NCBI GenBank assembly: GCA_012837155.1
Contig: CP051546.1
Location: 2,917,699 to 2,981,698 of the forward strand
Origin: Flavobacterium sp.
GTDB lineage: Bacteria; Bacteroidota; Bacteroidia; Flavobacteriales; Flavobacteriaceae
Length of the DNA: 64,000 bases
Direction: 5' to 3'
Shown: piece after piece, positions 42,240 to 51,503 of the stretch
Layout of the letters: every line of letters begins with the position of its first letter
Numbering within the stretch: the first letter of the stretch is position 1
Position numbers and translations under genes: made by a program
Notes under the pieces: model-generated
Seen by the model: the letters and a program-made list of their open reading frames with translations, nothing else
What the model was told of the DNA's origin: nothing
The model's database searches: none

Positions 42240-42868
42240 ATGATAAAGTTTGTTTAGCAGATAACAACCCTGTTGTCCATTTTGGGACAAAATCTTATTT
42301 TAAAGATCATGATGATATTTCCATAGTTGCCAATGTTGGAAATTTTATGATGGTAAGAGACATCCTTCTCACAAAAGAGATTGACGTGTTAATTTTAGAC
42401 TTAGAATTAGAAGGACTTTCCAGTATTTTCGAAGTTAAAAACATTTTAAAAGTTTTTCCAAAAACAAAAATCATTATTTTTAGTAACCTTTCAGAGCAAA
42501 TTTATGCACCAAATGCTATAAAAGCAGGAGTCTCAGGATTTGTTTCGAAAAAAGAAAAACTAGAAACTCTTGGTCAGGCCATTATGAAAGTGAGTCAAGG
42601 AAAAATAATCATGAATGAAACTGTTAAGAAAAACCTTGCCTTAATTGCTAAGCAAAACAAGAGCGAGCGTTTGTACCGAAAGTTATCTAATCGTGAAGTA
42701 GAGGTGCTACGCTACTTGAGCGACGGAAAGAAAAACAATGAAATCTCTAAAATTCTTAGTCTTAACGAGAAAACAATAAGCACTTATAAATTAAGATTAT
42801 TGCAAAAGTTGAACGTTACAAATTTAGTAGATTTAGTAAACAAAGCTAAAACGCTAGAAATAGTTTAG
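42240..42868 (+). CDS. LuxR/NarL-type response regulator (frame broken near start)
   Basis: The receiver domain begins MIKFVLADNNPVVHFG once a T is restored at TTTGTTTAG near 42252. The phosphoryl-acceptor region is DVLILDLELEG and the conserved lysine is in SGFVSKKEKLE. A C-terminal LuxR-type helix-turn-helix follows (KLSNREVEVLRYLSDGKKNN, LNEKTISTYKLRLLQKLNV). The product is about 209 residues. No histidine kinase is nearby, so the signal is unknown. It converges with dnaG, overlapping it by 4 bases. Confidence 0.88.
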
Positions 42869-44841
42869 TTATTACGAGACATTACTCTTCCTAGTTTTTT
42901 CGAAAACGAATTAATTAGTTTGTAGTAATCCATCGCCATAGATAAAGGCTCAATAGTATCAGAATCAGGTTCTGACGCTATTGAGTTTTTTATTTCCTCA
43001 ATAATTTTATCAACAAGATACCATCTCAAAGTCAGAATAGTTTCAGACACATATTGACTTATTGTGTCATTTTTAGTCTTTGGAAAAATATTTTGCCCTT
43101 CCCAATTATGCAAAACAACTCTCTCGTCCTCCATTAAAATATCCGTTACCTCTTGTGCAAATTCTGGCTGCAAATGCATTAAATAGTGCTCAATGCTAAA
43201 GTTTTCGTTTTGATGGTAATAATTTATCAAATCGTTAAAAATATCCCTAAACAAAGGATTTGCCAACTCTATTTCGTCTTCTTGCAAACTCAAATATATC
43301 CTTTGATATACCTTGTATTCTTTCTTTTCTATGGTATTTTCAATTTCGCCTTCTTCATTCGTTTTTAAAAGAATATCTTCAAACTCTTCTGTTTTATTGC
43401 CATATAGCAATAAGATTTCTAATATTTTTCGCTCCAATCCATAAAGAATATCTATTTTTTCGACCTGAATGGGGTTTTCATTTTTTACAATCTCGAAAGC
43501 CTTTTGTGCTAGTTTTTGTTTCTTTCCAGCCTCGGCAATGTCCTTTTGATCTAACTGAGCCAAAGTGCTCATTAAAACTTGCTCAGAAATATCCATAATT
43601 CGAGAACACTCCTGAATATAAATTTCCCGCTGAATTCTGTCTGGAATTTTCGAAATACTCACGACCATATCCCGAATCAAATCGGCCTTTTTTATGGGGT
43701 CATTTTTTGCATCATTTATCAATAACGATGCTTTAAATTGAATAAAATCTTTAGCATTTTCATCTAAATAGCTTACCAGTTCTTCATAAGGCATTTTTTT
43801 GGCAAAACTATCCGGATCTTCGCCATCGGGAAAAGCACATACTTTTACATTCATTCCTTCCTCGAGAATCAAATCGATTCCTCGAATGGACGCGCGCAAT
43901 CCAGCGGCATCGCCATCAAAAAGTACAGTAATGTTTTTAGTCAATCTATTAATTAAACGTATTTGATCTGAAGTCAATGCTGTACCAGACGAGGAGACAA
44001 CATTTTCGATCCCGGCTTGATTAAATTGAATAACATCGGTATAGCCTTCAACCAAATAACAATTATTTTGTTTGGCAATAGCCTGTTTTGCCTGAAAAAT
44101 TCCATACAAAACTTTACTTTTATGGTAAATATCACTTTCGGGCGAATTGAGGTATTTTGCTGCTTTTTTATCATTCGTCAAAATCCTTCCTCCAAAACCC
44201 AAAACTCTTCCCGACATACTTTGAATAGGAAACATAACGCGCCCTTTGAATCGATCAAAAGGTCGATCTTCTTTAGGAATGGTCAATCCCGTACTTTCTA
44301 AAAATTCTAATTTATACCCTTTGCCTAAAGCTTCCTTTGTAAATGCATCCCAAGTTTCTGGCGAATATCCAAGAGAAAATTTCTTTATAGTTTCGCTAGT
44401 AAATCCTCTTTCTTTGAAATAGGAATAGCCAATTGCCTTTCCTTCTTCGGAATGTAAAAGCGTATCCTGAAAATAGTTTTTTGCAAATTCCGAAACCAAA
44501 TACATGCTTTCTCGCACATCGGTATTTGCCTTTTCCTCATCTGTTTGTTCAGTCTCTTCAATTTCAATATTGTACTTATTAGCCAAATATCGAATGGCTT
44601 CTGGATAGGTGAAATGAGAATGTTCTATCAAGAAAGCCACTGCATTTCCTCCTTTTCCTGAGCTAAAATCTTTCCAAATTTGCTTTACTGGCGACACCAT
44701 AAACGAGGGAGAACGCTCATCCGAGAACGGACTCAGCCCTTTGAAATTACTTCCCGCCCGTTTTAATTGCACAAAATCGCCAATAACTTCCTCGACGCGA
44801 GCAGTTTCGAAAACTTTGTCTATGGTTTCTTTTGAAATCAA
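42865..44841 (-). CDS. dnaG: DNA primase DnaG with degenerate zinc-binding domain
   Basis: DnaG makes RNA primers at the replication fork. The 658-residue frame is intact. The TOPRIM core is visible (NCYLVEGYTDVIQ, VLFDGDAAGLRAS). The N-terminal domain keeps the fold-typical spacing but lacks all four zinc ligands: the usual CPFH is SPFS at residues 37-40, and the usual C..C pair is D58 and S61 in KDFSSGKGG. From memory the same replacement occurs in other flavobacterial primases, so it is probably lineage-wide. The C-terminal helicase-binding part is divergent. Confidence 0.95.
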   Translation of the reverse strand: MISKETIDKVFETARVEEVIGDFVQLKRAGSNFKGLSPFSDERSPSFMVSPVKQIWKDFSSGKGGNAVAFLIEHSHFTYPEAIRYLANKYNIEIEETEQTDEEKANTDVRESMYLVSEFAKNYFQDTLLHSEEGKAIGYSYFKERGFTSETIKKFSLGYSPETWDAFTKEALGKGYKLEFLESTGLTIPKEDRPFDRFKGRVMFPIQSMSGRVLGFGGRILTNDKKAAKYLNSPESDIYHKSKVLYGIFQAKQAIAKQNNCYLVEGYTDVIQFNQAGIENVVSSSGTALTSDQIRLINRLTKNITVLFDGDAAGLRASIRGIDLILEEGMNVKVCAFPDGEDPDSFAKKMPYEELVSYLDENAKDFIQFKASLLINDAKNDPIKKADLIRDMVVSISKIPDRIQREIYIQECSRIMDISEQVLMSTLAQLDQKDIAEAGKKQKLAQKAFEIVKNENPIQVEKIDILYGLERKILEILLLYGNKTEEFEDILLKTNEEGEIENTIEKKEYKVYQRIYLSLQEDEIELANPLFRDIFNDLINYYHQNENFSIEHYLMHLQPEFAQEVTDILMEDERVVLHNWEGQNIFPKTKNDTISQYVSETILTLRWYLVDKIIEEIKNSIASEPDSDTIEPLSMAMDYYKLINSFSKKLGRVMSRNN

Positions 44842-44916
44842 TTTGTATTGAATGATTTATTAATTGTAAAGATGTAAAAATACGCAATTCAAGATTTATA
44901 TATTGAATTATAAATA

Positions 44917-44949
44917 AAAAAGTGCTTCATTGCTGAAGCACTTTTTAAA
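44917..44949 (-). terminator. Rho-independent terminator
   Basis: The stem AAAAGTGCTTCA pairs with TGAAGCACTTTT around TTGC, 20 bases after the stop of the outer-membrane protein gene on the minus strand; it may act in both directions. Confidence 0.8.
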
Positions 44950-44968
44950 ACAAATACTAATTCAAAAT

Positions 44969-46323
44969 TTAATTGAAATCAAATCGCAATCCCAATGAAA
45001 TGTTGTTTTGATCGACAACATTATTTTTGAATAGTGGATTCAAATCGTATTTTACATACAGACTGGTCGATTTATATCCTATATAAGAACTCACTCCATA
45101 AATAAAATCATTGGTATTAAAATCGCCTTTGGTTTTTTCATAAGTATGATGCCCATCTAAATCGTATTCTATTTTCTGTTTTGATTTCACATTGGCTCCT
45201 AGATACCCACCGATCCCCAATCTAAAACTGTTATGGGATTTAAAATAGGTTTTGTCTTCTTTGATTTTAGGTTTTGTGAAATCAAATTCTAAATGCAAAG
45301 GGATTACTAAATTTACATTTCGAAAACGAGAATATTCTTGATGAATTGGATTAGTTTCTAGATCAGTTTGAGTGCCATTGTCAACAAAATAGCGATTATC
45401 TGTTGGTCTTAAATCGTTGTACATCAAAGATAAGCCATATTTAAAGTGCAATAAATTATGATTAGGGTTAATTCTGGTATTCAATGTAAAACCCCACTCA
45501 TAAAAACGAGATTTCCAATATCTAAAATCAGAATTTGCAACGGCACCTTCTGTGGCTAAATTATTGGCTCCAATAGCAAAGACAACTTGAGAGGAAGTCC
45601 TTTTGTTTTGTTGGCGATCTTTATCTTTTTGATCTTGGTATGCTTTCATCGCAGGAAATGCTAAACCATATTTTTTGTCAATATCTCCTTTAGGGTCATT
45701 ATTTCCACTTACAATTAAGGCTGTTTGACGTCTTTCTTCTGCTTTTAAATTTCCATCTACATTATCTTGAATCAATTTATTTATTGCTTCTTGTTTAAGC
45801 TTTACTTTCTCTTCTATCGTTTTGGTACTAGTATCTGTTAATTTCAGTTTTTGTTCCTCGGCTTGAGTTTTAGTAATTTTTCCTTCGGCTAACTGCTTGT
45901 CCACGGCTTCAATTTGCTTTTTTAACAATTCTTTTTCTTCACGGACATCATTTATAATTCCATAAGAAATCTGTTCAGCTCTACCTTCAAAACTTGTAGC
46001 GCCCATCTCTGGGAATTGTTTTCTTAATTCATCTACATTTAAACTATTTCTTTCCCATACAATGGAAGCCATTTTCTTACGCAAAACCAATTGTTGCTCT
46101 TTGAATTCTTCCCTAGTTATATTTCCATTCTTCCGTTGAATTTTTAGTTTTTCAACCGCTTCATTGTATTTTTTTTCTTCCTCTTGTTTGATTTGTTGGT
46201 ATTTGGCAATCTGTTTTTCAGATGCTTCTTCAAAAGTTTGCTTTGCTTGTGTGCCATCTTGAGCCACTATTTTGCTTGCGAAAAGACACAAAATAATACT
46301 AAATAAATATTTAATTTTTTCAT
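44969..46323 (-). CDS. Coiled-coil plus outer-membrane beta-barrel protein, copy 2 (frame broken in signal)
   Basis: The N-terminus is a signal peptide (MKKLNIYL, then a frame break, then ILCLFASKIVAQD). A long charged coiled coil follows (KYQQIKQEEEKKYNEAVEKL). The second half is a beta barrel beginning VVFAIGANNLATEGAVANSD and ending ISLGLRFDFN, an outer-membrane-type C-terminus. It is a paralogue of the gene at 47422. The pair belongs to the sigma/anti-sigma locus, and this copy appears to have been made by duplication. Function unknown; roughly 451 residues. Confidence 0.75.
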
Positions 46324-46371
46324 AATGATTTGATTTTTAAATGGATTGATGATTTTGTTCTCTGTTTACTT

Positions 46372-46440
46372 TTTCACGACCTTGTAGTTATCAGCTAATT
46401 TGCTAAAAAAAACATTTTGAAGGAATACAGGATTAAAGAG
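46372..46440 (-). pseudogene. Remnant of the 3' end of a duplicated anti-sigma-like gene
   Basis: On the minus strand this reads NVFFSKLADNYKVVKK and stop, close to NVFSRLADNFKIVKEAVANR at the end of the gene at 48836. It sits upstream of the second outer-membrane gene just as 48836 sits upstream of the first. So a segment covering the end of one gene and the whole next gene was duplicated. Confidence 0.75.
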
Positions 46441-46461
46441 AACTAAATACTATAAATTATT

Positions 46462-47415
46462 TAGGTATAGGCGTTTAAGCCACACTTGATTTTGTTGATA
46501 TTTTATCGTTTTTGACCATTCTTTTGACCAACACATTGAATATTGTATCCATATTTGACCTTCTATTGTATCTAAAATGATATTCATTCAGATAATCTTG
46601 TATATGTTCTTTACTACAATGATGATGTATTCCTCTGAGCCAACCTTTGATGTTCATTATATGAATATGTAACTCTTTAAAGTTTTTCCCATCATTAGAA
46701 TCTAGTTGTTTTAGATTCGGAAACTCTTTTTTTAGTGGACTATATCCCCTCCATTTATCTGTAATTATAGTTGCTTCTTTTGAAATATATTTTCTCAGAA
46801 AAGCACCTAATTCATTTGCAGAAGAATGCTCAATAACTTCAGCATAAGCTCTACCAACTCCATCATCTAAAACTTCAACAGCTAGAACAATAAGCTTTTT
46901 TAATCCTTTACTTCTGCCTCTTTTATCTTCTTCTGGACCACCAACCATAAACTCGTCAACGTGAATTGTCCCTGTTAATGGGTAATTAAGACTACTTTTC
47001 ATAGCTTGTTGTATCTTTAATTTAAAAGACCAACATGTTTTTTGTCGAAGTTCAAACTCGGAACTCAACTCCAAAGAAGACATTCCTTTTTTCTTTGTAC
47101 TTATTTTAAAGACGATATGAAACGCAATCAATATTGAAAATTTTAGTTTTTCCAACATAGTCCCTGTTGTTGGACTTTCATCATATCTACATTTAGTACA
47201 TCTTCTATTATATGGATTTTTACCGTTACAAAATTTATCGTTTTGACATCTTTTACAAACAAAACCATTTTCCCATTTTATTTGAGAAAGATAATCTAAA
47301 CAATCATTATCGTCTTTAAATCGTTGATTAAATTTTATCGAATTCACTCCTCTGAAAATATTTGAATCTGCCATTTGGCAAAAATAATCTATTGCGACCT
47401 AAACGCCTATACCTA
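46462..47415. mobile_element. IS1595-family insertion sequence
   Basis: The ends TAGGTATAGGCGTTTA (46462) and TAAACGCCTATACCTA (ending 47415) are perfect inverted repeats. An 8-base target duplication AAATTATT flanks it (46454-46461 and 47416-47423). Length 954 bases. It lies between the two paralogous outer-membrane genes and touches the stop codon of the upstream one without changing it. Confidence 0.93.
46475..47374 (-). CDS. IS1595-family transposase (intact)
   Basis: The 299-residue protein has the N-terminal zinc ribbon of the family (CKRCQNDKFCNGKNPYNRRC, two CxxC pairs). The ISXO2-like core follows: TIHVDEFMVGGPEEDKRGRS, TIITDKWRGYSPL and NIKGWLRGIHHHCSKEHIQD. The C-terminal EYHFRYNRR motif is typical. 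It is one of the few unbroken mobile genes here and could be active. Confidence 0.93.
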   Translation of the reverse strand: MADSNIFRGVNSIKFNQRFKDDNDCLDYLSQIKWENGFVCKRCQNDKFCNGKNPYNRRCTKCRYDESPTTGTMLEKLKFSILIAFHIVFKISTKKKGMSSLELSSEFELRQKTCWSFKLKIQQAMKSSLNYPLTGTIHVDEFMVGGPEEDKRGRSKGLKKLIVLAVEVLDDGVGRAYAEVIEHSSANELGAFLRKYISKEATIITDKWRGYSPLKKEFPNLKQLDSNDGKNFKELHIHIMNIKGWLRGIHHHCSKEHIQDYLNEYHFRYNRRSNMDTIFNVLVKRMVKNDKISTKSSVA

Positions 47416-47421
47416 AAATTA

Positions 47422-48804
47422 TTAATTAAAATCGAAACGCAATCCTAACGAAATGTTGTTTTGATCTACTGCATTATTTTTGAATAATGGATTTAAATCG
47501 TATTTCAAATACAAGCTGGTCTCTTTGTAACCCAAGTAGGTACTCAATCCGTAAACAAAATCATTCGTGTTAAAATCGGCTTTGGTTTTAGTAACCCTAT
47601 CGTAGCCATCTATATCATATTTGATAATTTGTTTTGATTTTACATTGGCTCCTAAATAGCCGCCTATGCCGAATCTCAAACTTTTATGTGATTTAAAATA
47701 GGTTTTGCCCTCTTTGATTTTAGGTTTCGTAAAATCAAATTCTAAATGCATAGGAATTACCAGATTTACATTTCGAAAACGAGAATCGTCTTGATGTATC
47801 GGATTAGTTTCTAAAACCGTTTGCCTTCCATTGTCAACAAAATAGCGATTATCTGTTGGTTTTAAATCATTGTACATCAAAGATAAACCGTACTTAAAGT
47901 GTAATAAACTATGATTAGGATTAATTCTAGAATTAAATGTTAAACCCCATTCATAAAAACGAGATTTCCAATATCTAAAATCAGAATTAGCAACGGCTCC
48001 TTCTGTGGCTAAGTTATTGGCGCCAATGGCAAACACAAATTGTGAGGATGTTCTTTTGTTTTGTTGGCGATCTTTATCTTCTTGACCGTGATATGATTTC
48101 ATTGCAGGAATGCTAAAATTCGTCCGTTTATCAATATCACCTCTTTTGGTGCTTTGAGATATATTATTTCCAATTAATGTCAAACTCATTCCAGAATCCT
48201 CCCACGATCTAGGTATGTGTTTATCTACATCTTCTTGAATTAGGGTATTCAAAGCTTCTTTTCTGATTTTTGCTTTATTTTCTATCGCTTTGGCACTCGC
48301 CTCTGCTAATTTCATTTTTTGCTCTTCGGCCTGTGTTTTTGTAATCAATCCATCGATTAATTGCTTATCTACAACTTCAATTTCTTTTTTCAATAACTCC
48401 TTTTCTTCTCGGATATCTTTTTTAATTCCAGCAGAAATCCAATTAGCTCTTCCTTCAAAAGTTTTTGCTCCCATCTCTGGAAATTGTTGATTTAACTTAT
48501 CCCAATTCAAAGATTTTCTTTCTTTGATATTGGAATTCATTTGCTTTTGCAATGCTAATTGTTGGTCTTTGAATTCTTGTCTGGTAACATCCCCTTTCTT
48601 CCGTTGAATTTTTAGTTTATCAACCGCTTCATTGAATTTTTTTTCTTCCTCTTGTTTGATTTGCTCGGCTTTGATAGTATATTCTTTTTCAGCCTCTTCA
48701 TAGGTTTTCTTTGCTTGACCGTTAGTAAGACTCTGGTCTTGAGCCGCTATTTTGCTCACAAAAAGACACAAAAATAGCACTAAGTAAATGTCTAAATTTC
48801 TCAT
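47422..48804 (-). CDS. Coiled-coil plus outer-membrane beta-barrel protein, copy 1
   Basis: The 460-residue protein is intact. A signal peptide (LDIYLVLFLCLFVSKIAAQD) is followed by a coiled coil of about 170 residues rich in Glu, Lys and Gln, then a barrel that shares long identical stretches with copy 2 (FAIGANNLATEGAVANSDFR). The C-terminus NNISLGLRFDFN ends in phenylalanine-asparagine. It follows the anti-sigma-like gene by 31 bases and is probably under control of the same ECF sigma factor. Confidence 0.8.
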   Translation of the reverse strand: MRNLDIYLVLFLCLFVSKIAAQDQSLTNGQAKKTYEEAEKEYTIKAEQIKQEEEKKFNEAVDKLKIQRKKGDVTRQEFKDQQLALQKQMNSNIKERKSLNWDKLNQQFPEMGAKTFEGRANWISAGIKKDIREEKELLKKEIEVVDKQLIDGLITKTQAEEQKMKLAEASAKAIENKAKIRKEALNTLIQEDVDKHIPRSWEDSGMSLTLIGNNISQSTKRGDIDKRTNFSIPAMKSYHGQEDKDRQQNKRTSSQFVFAIGANNLATEGAVANSDFRYWKSRFYEWGLTFNSRINPNHSLLHFKYGLSLMYNDLKPTDNRYFVDNGRQTVLETNPIHQDDSRFRNVNLVIPMHLEFDFTKPKIKEGKTYFKSHKSLRFGIGGYLGANVKSKQIIKYDIDGYDRVTKTKADFNTNDFVYGLSTYLGYKETSLYLKYDLNPLFKNNAVDQNNISLGLRFDFN

Positions 48805-48835
48805 AATGATTTGATTTTAAATTTGATTGATGATT

Positions 48836-49522
48836 TTATTCTTTGTTTCTATTTGCAACAGCTTCTTTTACAATTTTGAAGTTATCGGCTAGTCTGCTAA
48901 AAACGTTTTGGCGAAAAGTAGGCTCCAAATCCTTTTCTGCTTGCTGCAATAAATGTTTTGCATTAATATGTACCTCTGAATTGGAATTGGTCTCATTTTT
49001 TAATCTTGCTGATTGATCTATTCTAGCCAATAGTTCAGTATTTGTAATACTATTTGTTTGAGTTGGTATGGATTCTTGATTTTCTTTTTGATTGATGATT
49101 GAAACTTCTGCGATTTGACTTGAACTGTTTTTATTGGTTAATGAATCTTTATTTAATATTAATATTTTGCTGACTTTTTCAGCTACTATTCTTTCTAATG
49201 GAATAAGACTTCCTTTGTTGTTTTCAGAATTTATGTCTAAAGGATTTGATGGTTTTTCATCCCTTTTTGTTTCAATTGACGGTTGAATTACAACAGTATT
49301 TTTTTGATTCTCAATTGTATTTTCTTTTTGATTCAAAAAAATAGTTCCAACCAATAATAAACCAACAAAACTAGCCGCAATATAAAACCAAGGAGATTTG
49401 CGTTTTGGTTTTTCTACTGCCGAAAGCATTGCATCTAATCGATCCCAAGCCATTTCTGTTGGTTTGATTTCACGAGAATTCAATTTTTCCTTGAATTGAG
49501 TTTCTAATTTATTCTGTTCCAT
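48836..49522 (-). CDS. Putative anti-sigma factor (single membrane helix)
   Basis: The 228-residue protein has a short cytoplasmic N-terminus (MEQNKLETQFKEKLNSREIK and MAWDRLDAML), one membrane helix (WFYIAASFVGLLLVGTIFL) and a charged, low-complexity periplasmic part. It overlaps the sigma factor gene by 14 bases, which suggests translational coupling and equal amounts of the two proteins. Membrane anti-sigma factors directly after ECF genes are common in Bacteroidetes. There is no FecR or zinc motif, so the assignment rests on topology and position. Confidence 0.72.
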   Translation of the reverse strand: MEQNKLETQFKEKLNSREIKPTEMAWDRLDAMLSAVEKPKRKSPWFYIAASFVGLLLVGTIFLNQKENTIENQKNTVVIQPSIETKRDEKPSNPLDINSENNKGSLIPLERIVAEKVSKILILNKDSLTNKNSSSQIAEVSIINQKENQESIPTQTNSITNTELLARIDQSARLKNETNSNSEVHINAKHLLQQAEKDLEPTFRQNVFSRLADNFKIVKEAVANRNKE

Positions 49523-50069
49523 TACTGTAATTTTTTAGTGTCAGTATTTGCTCTTTCAATATTTTTCGAGCGTGTGACAATTGTGATTTTGATGTTCCTT
49601 CATTAATTCCCAGCATAGTCGAAATTTCCTGATGTTTATAGCCTTCTATTGCATACAAGTTGAAAATAATTTTGTACCCATCGGGCAAACCATCAATTAA
49701 ATACTGAATATCTTCGACCGAAAATTGACTTTCAATATTGTTAAAACTTTCCTCTGAATATTTCTCTTCGTCCAGAAAACTCACTTTCTTTTGAACCCTG
49801 ATATGCGATATACATTCGTTGACCATAATCCGCCGAATCCAACCTTCAAAACTTCCTTTTTTTTCAAATTTTTTCAAATTAACAAACACTTTCATAAAAG
49901 CAGTAATCATAATGTCTTCGGCTTGATGAATGTCTTTTATATATTGACGGCAAACACTTAACATTTTCGAAGAAAATTTAGCATATATCCTTTGCTGAGC
50001 AGCTCGATTGTTGTCGATTGCCAAACGAATGATTTCATTTTCTTCAAGGTTAAAAGGAATTACTTTCAA
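49509..50069 (-). CDS. ECF-type RNA polymerase sigma factor
   Basis: The 186-residue protein has region 2 (QQRIYAKFSSKMLSVCRQYI, AEDIMITAFMKVFVNL, GWIRRIMVNECISHIR) and region 4 (IDGLPDGYKIIFNLYAIEGY, HQEISTMLGINEGTSKSQLS). It belongs to the sigma-70 ECF group. It starts at 50069 and is the first gene of a sigma, anti-sigma and outer-membrane-protein unit. A possible self-recognised promoter lies 32-57 bases upstream. Confidence 0.92.
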   Translation of the reverse strand: MKVIPFNLEENEIIRLAIDNNRAAQQRIYAKFSSKMLSVCRQYIKDIHQAEDIMITAFMKVFVNLKKFEKKGSFEGWIRRIMVNECISHIRVQKKVSFLDEEKYSEESFNNIESQFSVEDIQYLIDGLPDGYKIIFNLYAIEGYKHQEISTMLGINEGTSKSQLSHARKILKEQILTLKNYSNGTE

Positions 50070-50100
50070 TTTTGTTTTCTAAAAGTGTTTCTATAAGTAA

Positions 50101-50126
50101 GACGAGTCTAATTGCAAAAAGGTTGC
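50101..50126 (-). promoter_or_regulatory. Putative ECF sigma-dependent promoter
   Basis: On the minus strand, GCAACC (50126-50121) is separated by 16 bases from CGTC (50104-50101), 31 bases before the sigma factor start. An AAC-type -35 element and a CGTC -10 element at this spacing are the general ECF pattern and suggest autoregulation. Confidence 0.55.
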
Positions 50127-50209
50127 ATTGGAAATTACAATTTTAAGATAAAAAACAAAAAACCCAATAAAATAAAGGTTTCAGGAGATACTTTTTTTGA
50201 AAAAAAAAA

Positions 50210-51187
50210 TTATTTTTTTCTTTCGATAACATAATTTACCATCAAAATCAAAGCGTCTTTAAACGCTGATTTGGGATAATTTTCTAAAAGCAAAAGCGCT
50301 TCTTGCTGAAATTGCGCCATTTTTTGTTCGGCATAAGTCAATCCGTTATTCCTTTTTACAAAAGCAATCACTTCTTTCACTCTTTTTTTGTCCTTATTGT
50401 AGTTTTTAATCGAATTGATGAGCCAAGACTTTTCTTTAGAAGTACAATTATTCAAAACGTGAATAAGGGGTAAAGTCATTTTTTGCTCCTTGATGTCGAT
50501 TCCTGTGGGTTTTCCAATAGCTTCCTCACTATAATCGAATAAATCATCCTTGATTTGAAAAGCCATACCAATGAGTTCGCCAAATTTTCGCATATTCTCT
50601 ACCTGTTTTTCGTCCTCGACAACCGATTTTGCTCCGAGAGCGCAACAAGCAGCGATTAAGGTAGCCGTCTTTTTTCGAATAATTTCGTAGTAAATGGCCT
50701 CGGTAATATCGAGTCTTCTGGCTTTTTCGATTTGCAATAATTCGCCTTCGCTCATTTCGCGCACGGCGACAGAAATAATTCGCAACAAATCAAAATCTCC
50801 GTTGTCTATGGAAAGTAACAAGCCTTTAGACAACAAATAATCGCCCACAAGAACAGCAATTTTATTTTTCCAAAGTGCATTGATAGAGAAAAATCCCCTT
50901 CGACGATTGCTGTCATCGACCACATCATCATGCACCAAAGTTGCGGTATGAATCAACTCGATAACCGATGCACCACGGTAGGTTCTTTCGTTTACCATTC
51001 CCTCAGAAACCATTTTTGCAGTCAAAAAAACAAACATCGGACGCATTTGTTTTCCTTTTCGATTCACAATATAGTAAGTGATTCTGTTCAGCAAAGCCAC
51101 CTGCGAAGTCATCGATTCATAGAACTTTTTTTCGAAAAGTTCCATCTCGTTAAAAATAGGCTGCTTTATTTGAGAAGTGATATTCAT
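50210..51187 (-). CDS. Polyprenyl diphosphate synthase (trans-isoprenyl)
   Basis: The 325-residue enzyme elongates allylic diphosphates with isopentenyl diphosphate, probably for the menaquinone side chain. The first aspartate motif is LVHDDVVDDSNRRRG, the second is IKDDLFDYSEEAIGKPTGID. Other family signatures are KQMRPMFVF and GDYLLSKG. Idi, which supplies its substrates, is encoded at 61779. Chain length cannot be read safely. The promoter region is not obvious. Confidence 0.9.
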   Translation of the reverse strand: MNITSQIKQPIFNEMELFEKKFYESMTSQVALLNRITYYIVNRKGKQMRPMFVFLTAKMVSEGMVNERTYRGASVIELIHTATLVHDDVVDDSNRRRGFFSINALWKNKIAVLVGDYLLSKGLLLSIDNGDFDLLRIISVAVREMSEGELLQIEKARRLDITEAIYYEIIRKKTATLIAACCALGAKSVVEDEKQVENMRKFGELIGMAFQIKDDLFDYSEEAIGKPTGIDIKEQKMTLPLIHVLNNCTSKEKSWLINSIKNYNKDKKRVKEVIAFVKRNNGLTYAEQKMAQFQQEALLLLENYPKSAFKDALILMVNYVIERKK

Positions 51188-51411
51188 TTAGACTTCAAAT
51201 ATACTATTTTAGAATAAAAAAACAGCAACTATTCTCGGCAAGTAAAGCATTTTAGTGATTCGATTTTGAGTTGCTATGCATTAATTATCTCTTATTAATA
51301 CTTCAAAAATTGAAAGCTTAGTATACTAAAACCCACGATTAGGAGTTATTTATTATACTAGAAAATATAATCCAAAAAAGTGTAGTTCATCGATTTTAGA
51401 ATAAAAAGCAA

Positions 51412-51440
51412 TTGATTTCTGTTTTTTTTAAATAAATTTG
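51412..51440 (+). promoter_or_regulatory. Bacteroidetes-type promoter
   Basis: TTG (51412-51414), an 18-base spacer and TAAATTTG (51433-51440) fit the -33/-7 consensus, 64 bases before the lipoprotein ATG. The rest of 51188-51503 contains nothing else I recognise. Confidence 0.6.
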
Positions 51441-51503
51441 AAACCCCATTTAAACCTTATATTAATTTACATGTCAAATAGTTAAACCTAAAAATTATTT
51501 ATT

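Noticed and set aside
46462..47415. Insertion sequence disrupting the outer-membrane gene upstream
   Set aside because: The stop codon of that gene is rebuilt within the 8-base duplication, so its frame is complete.
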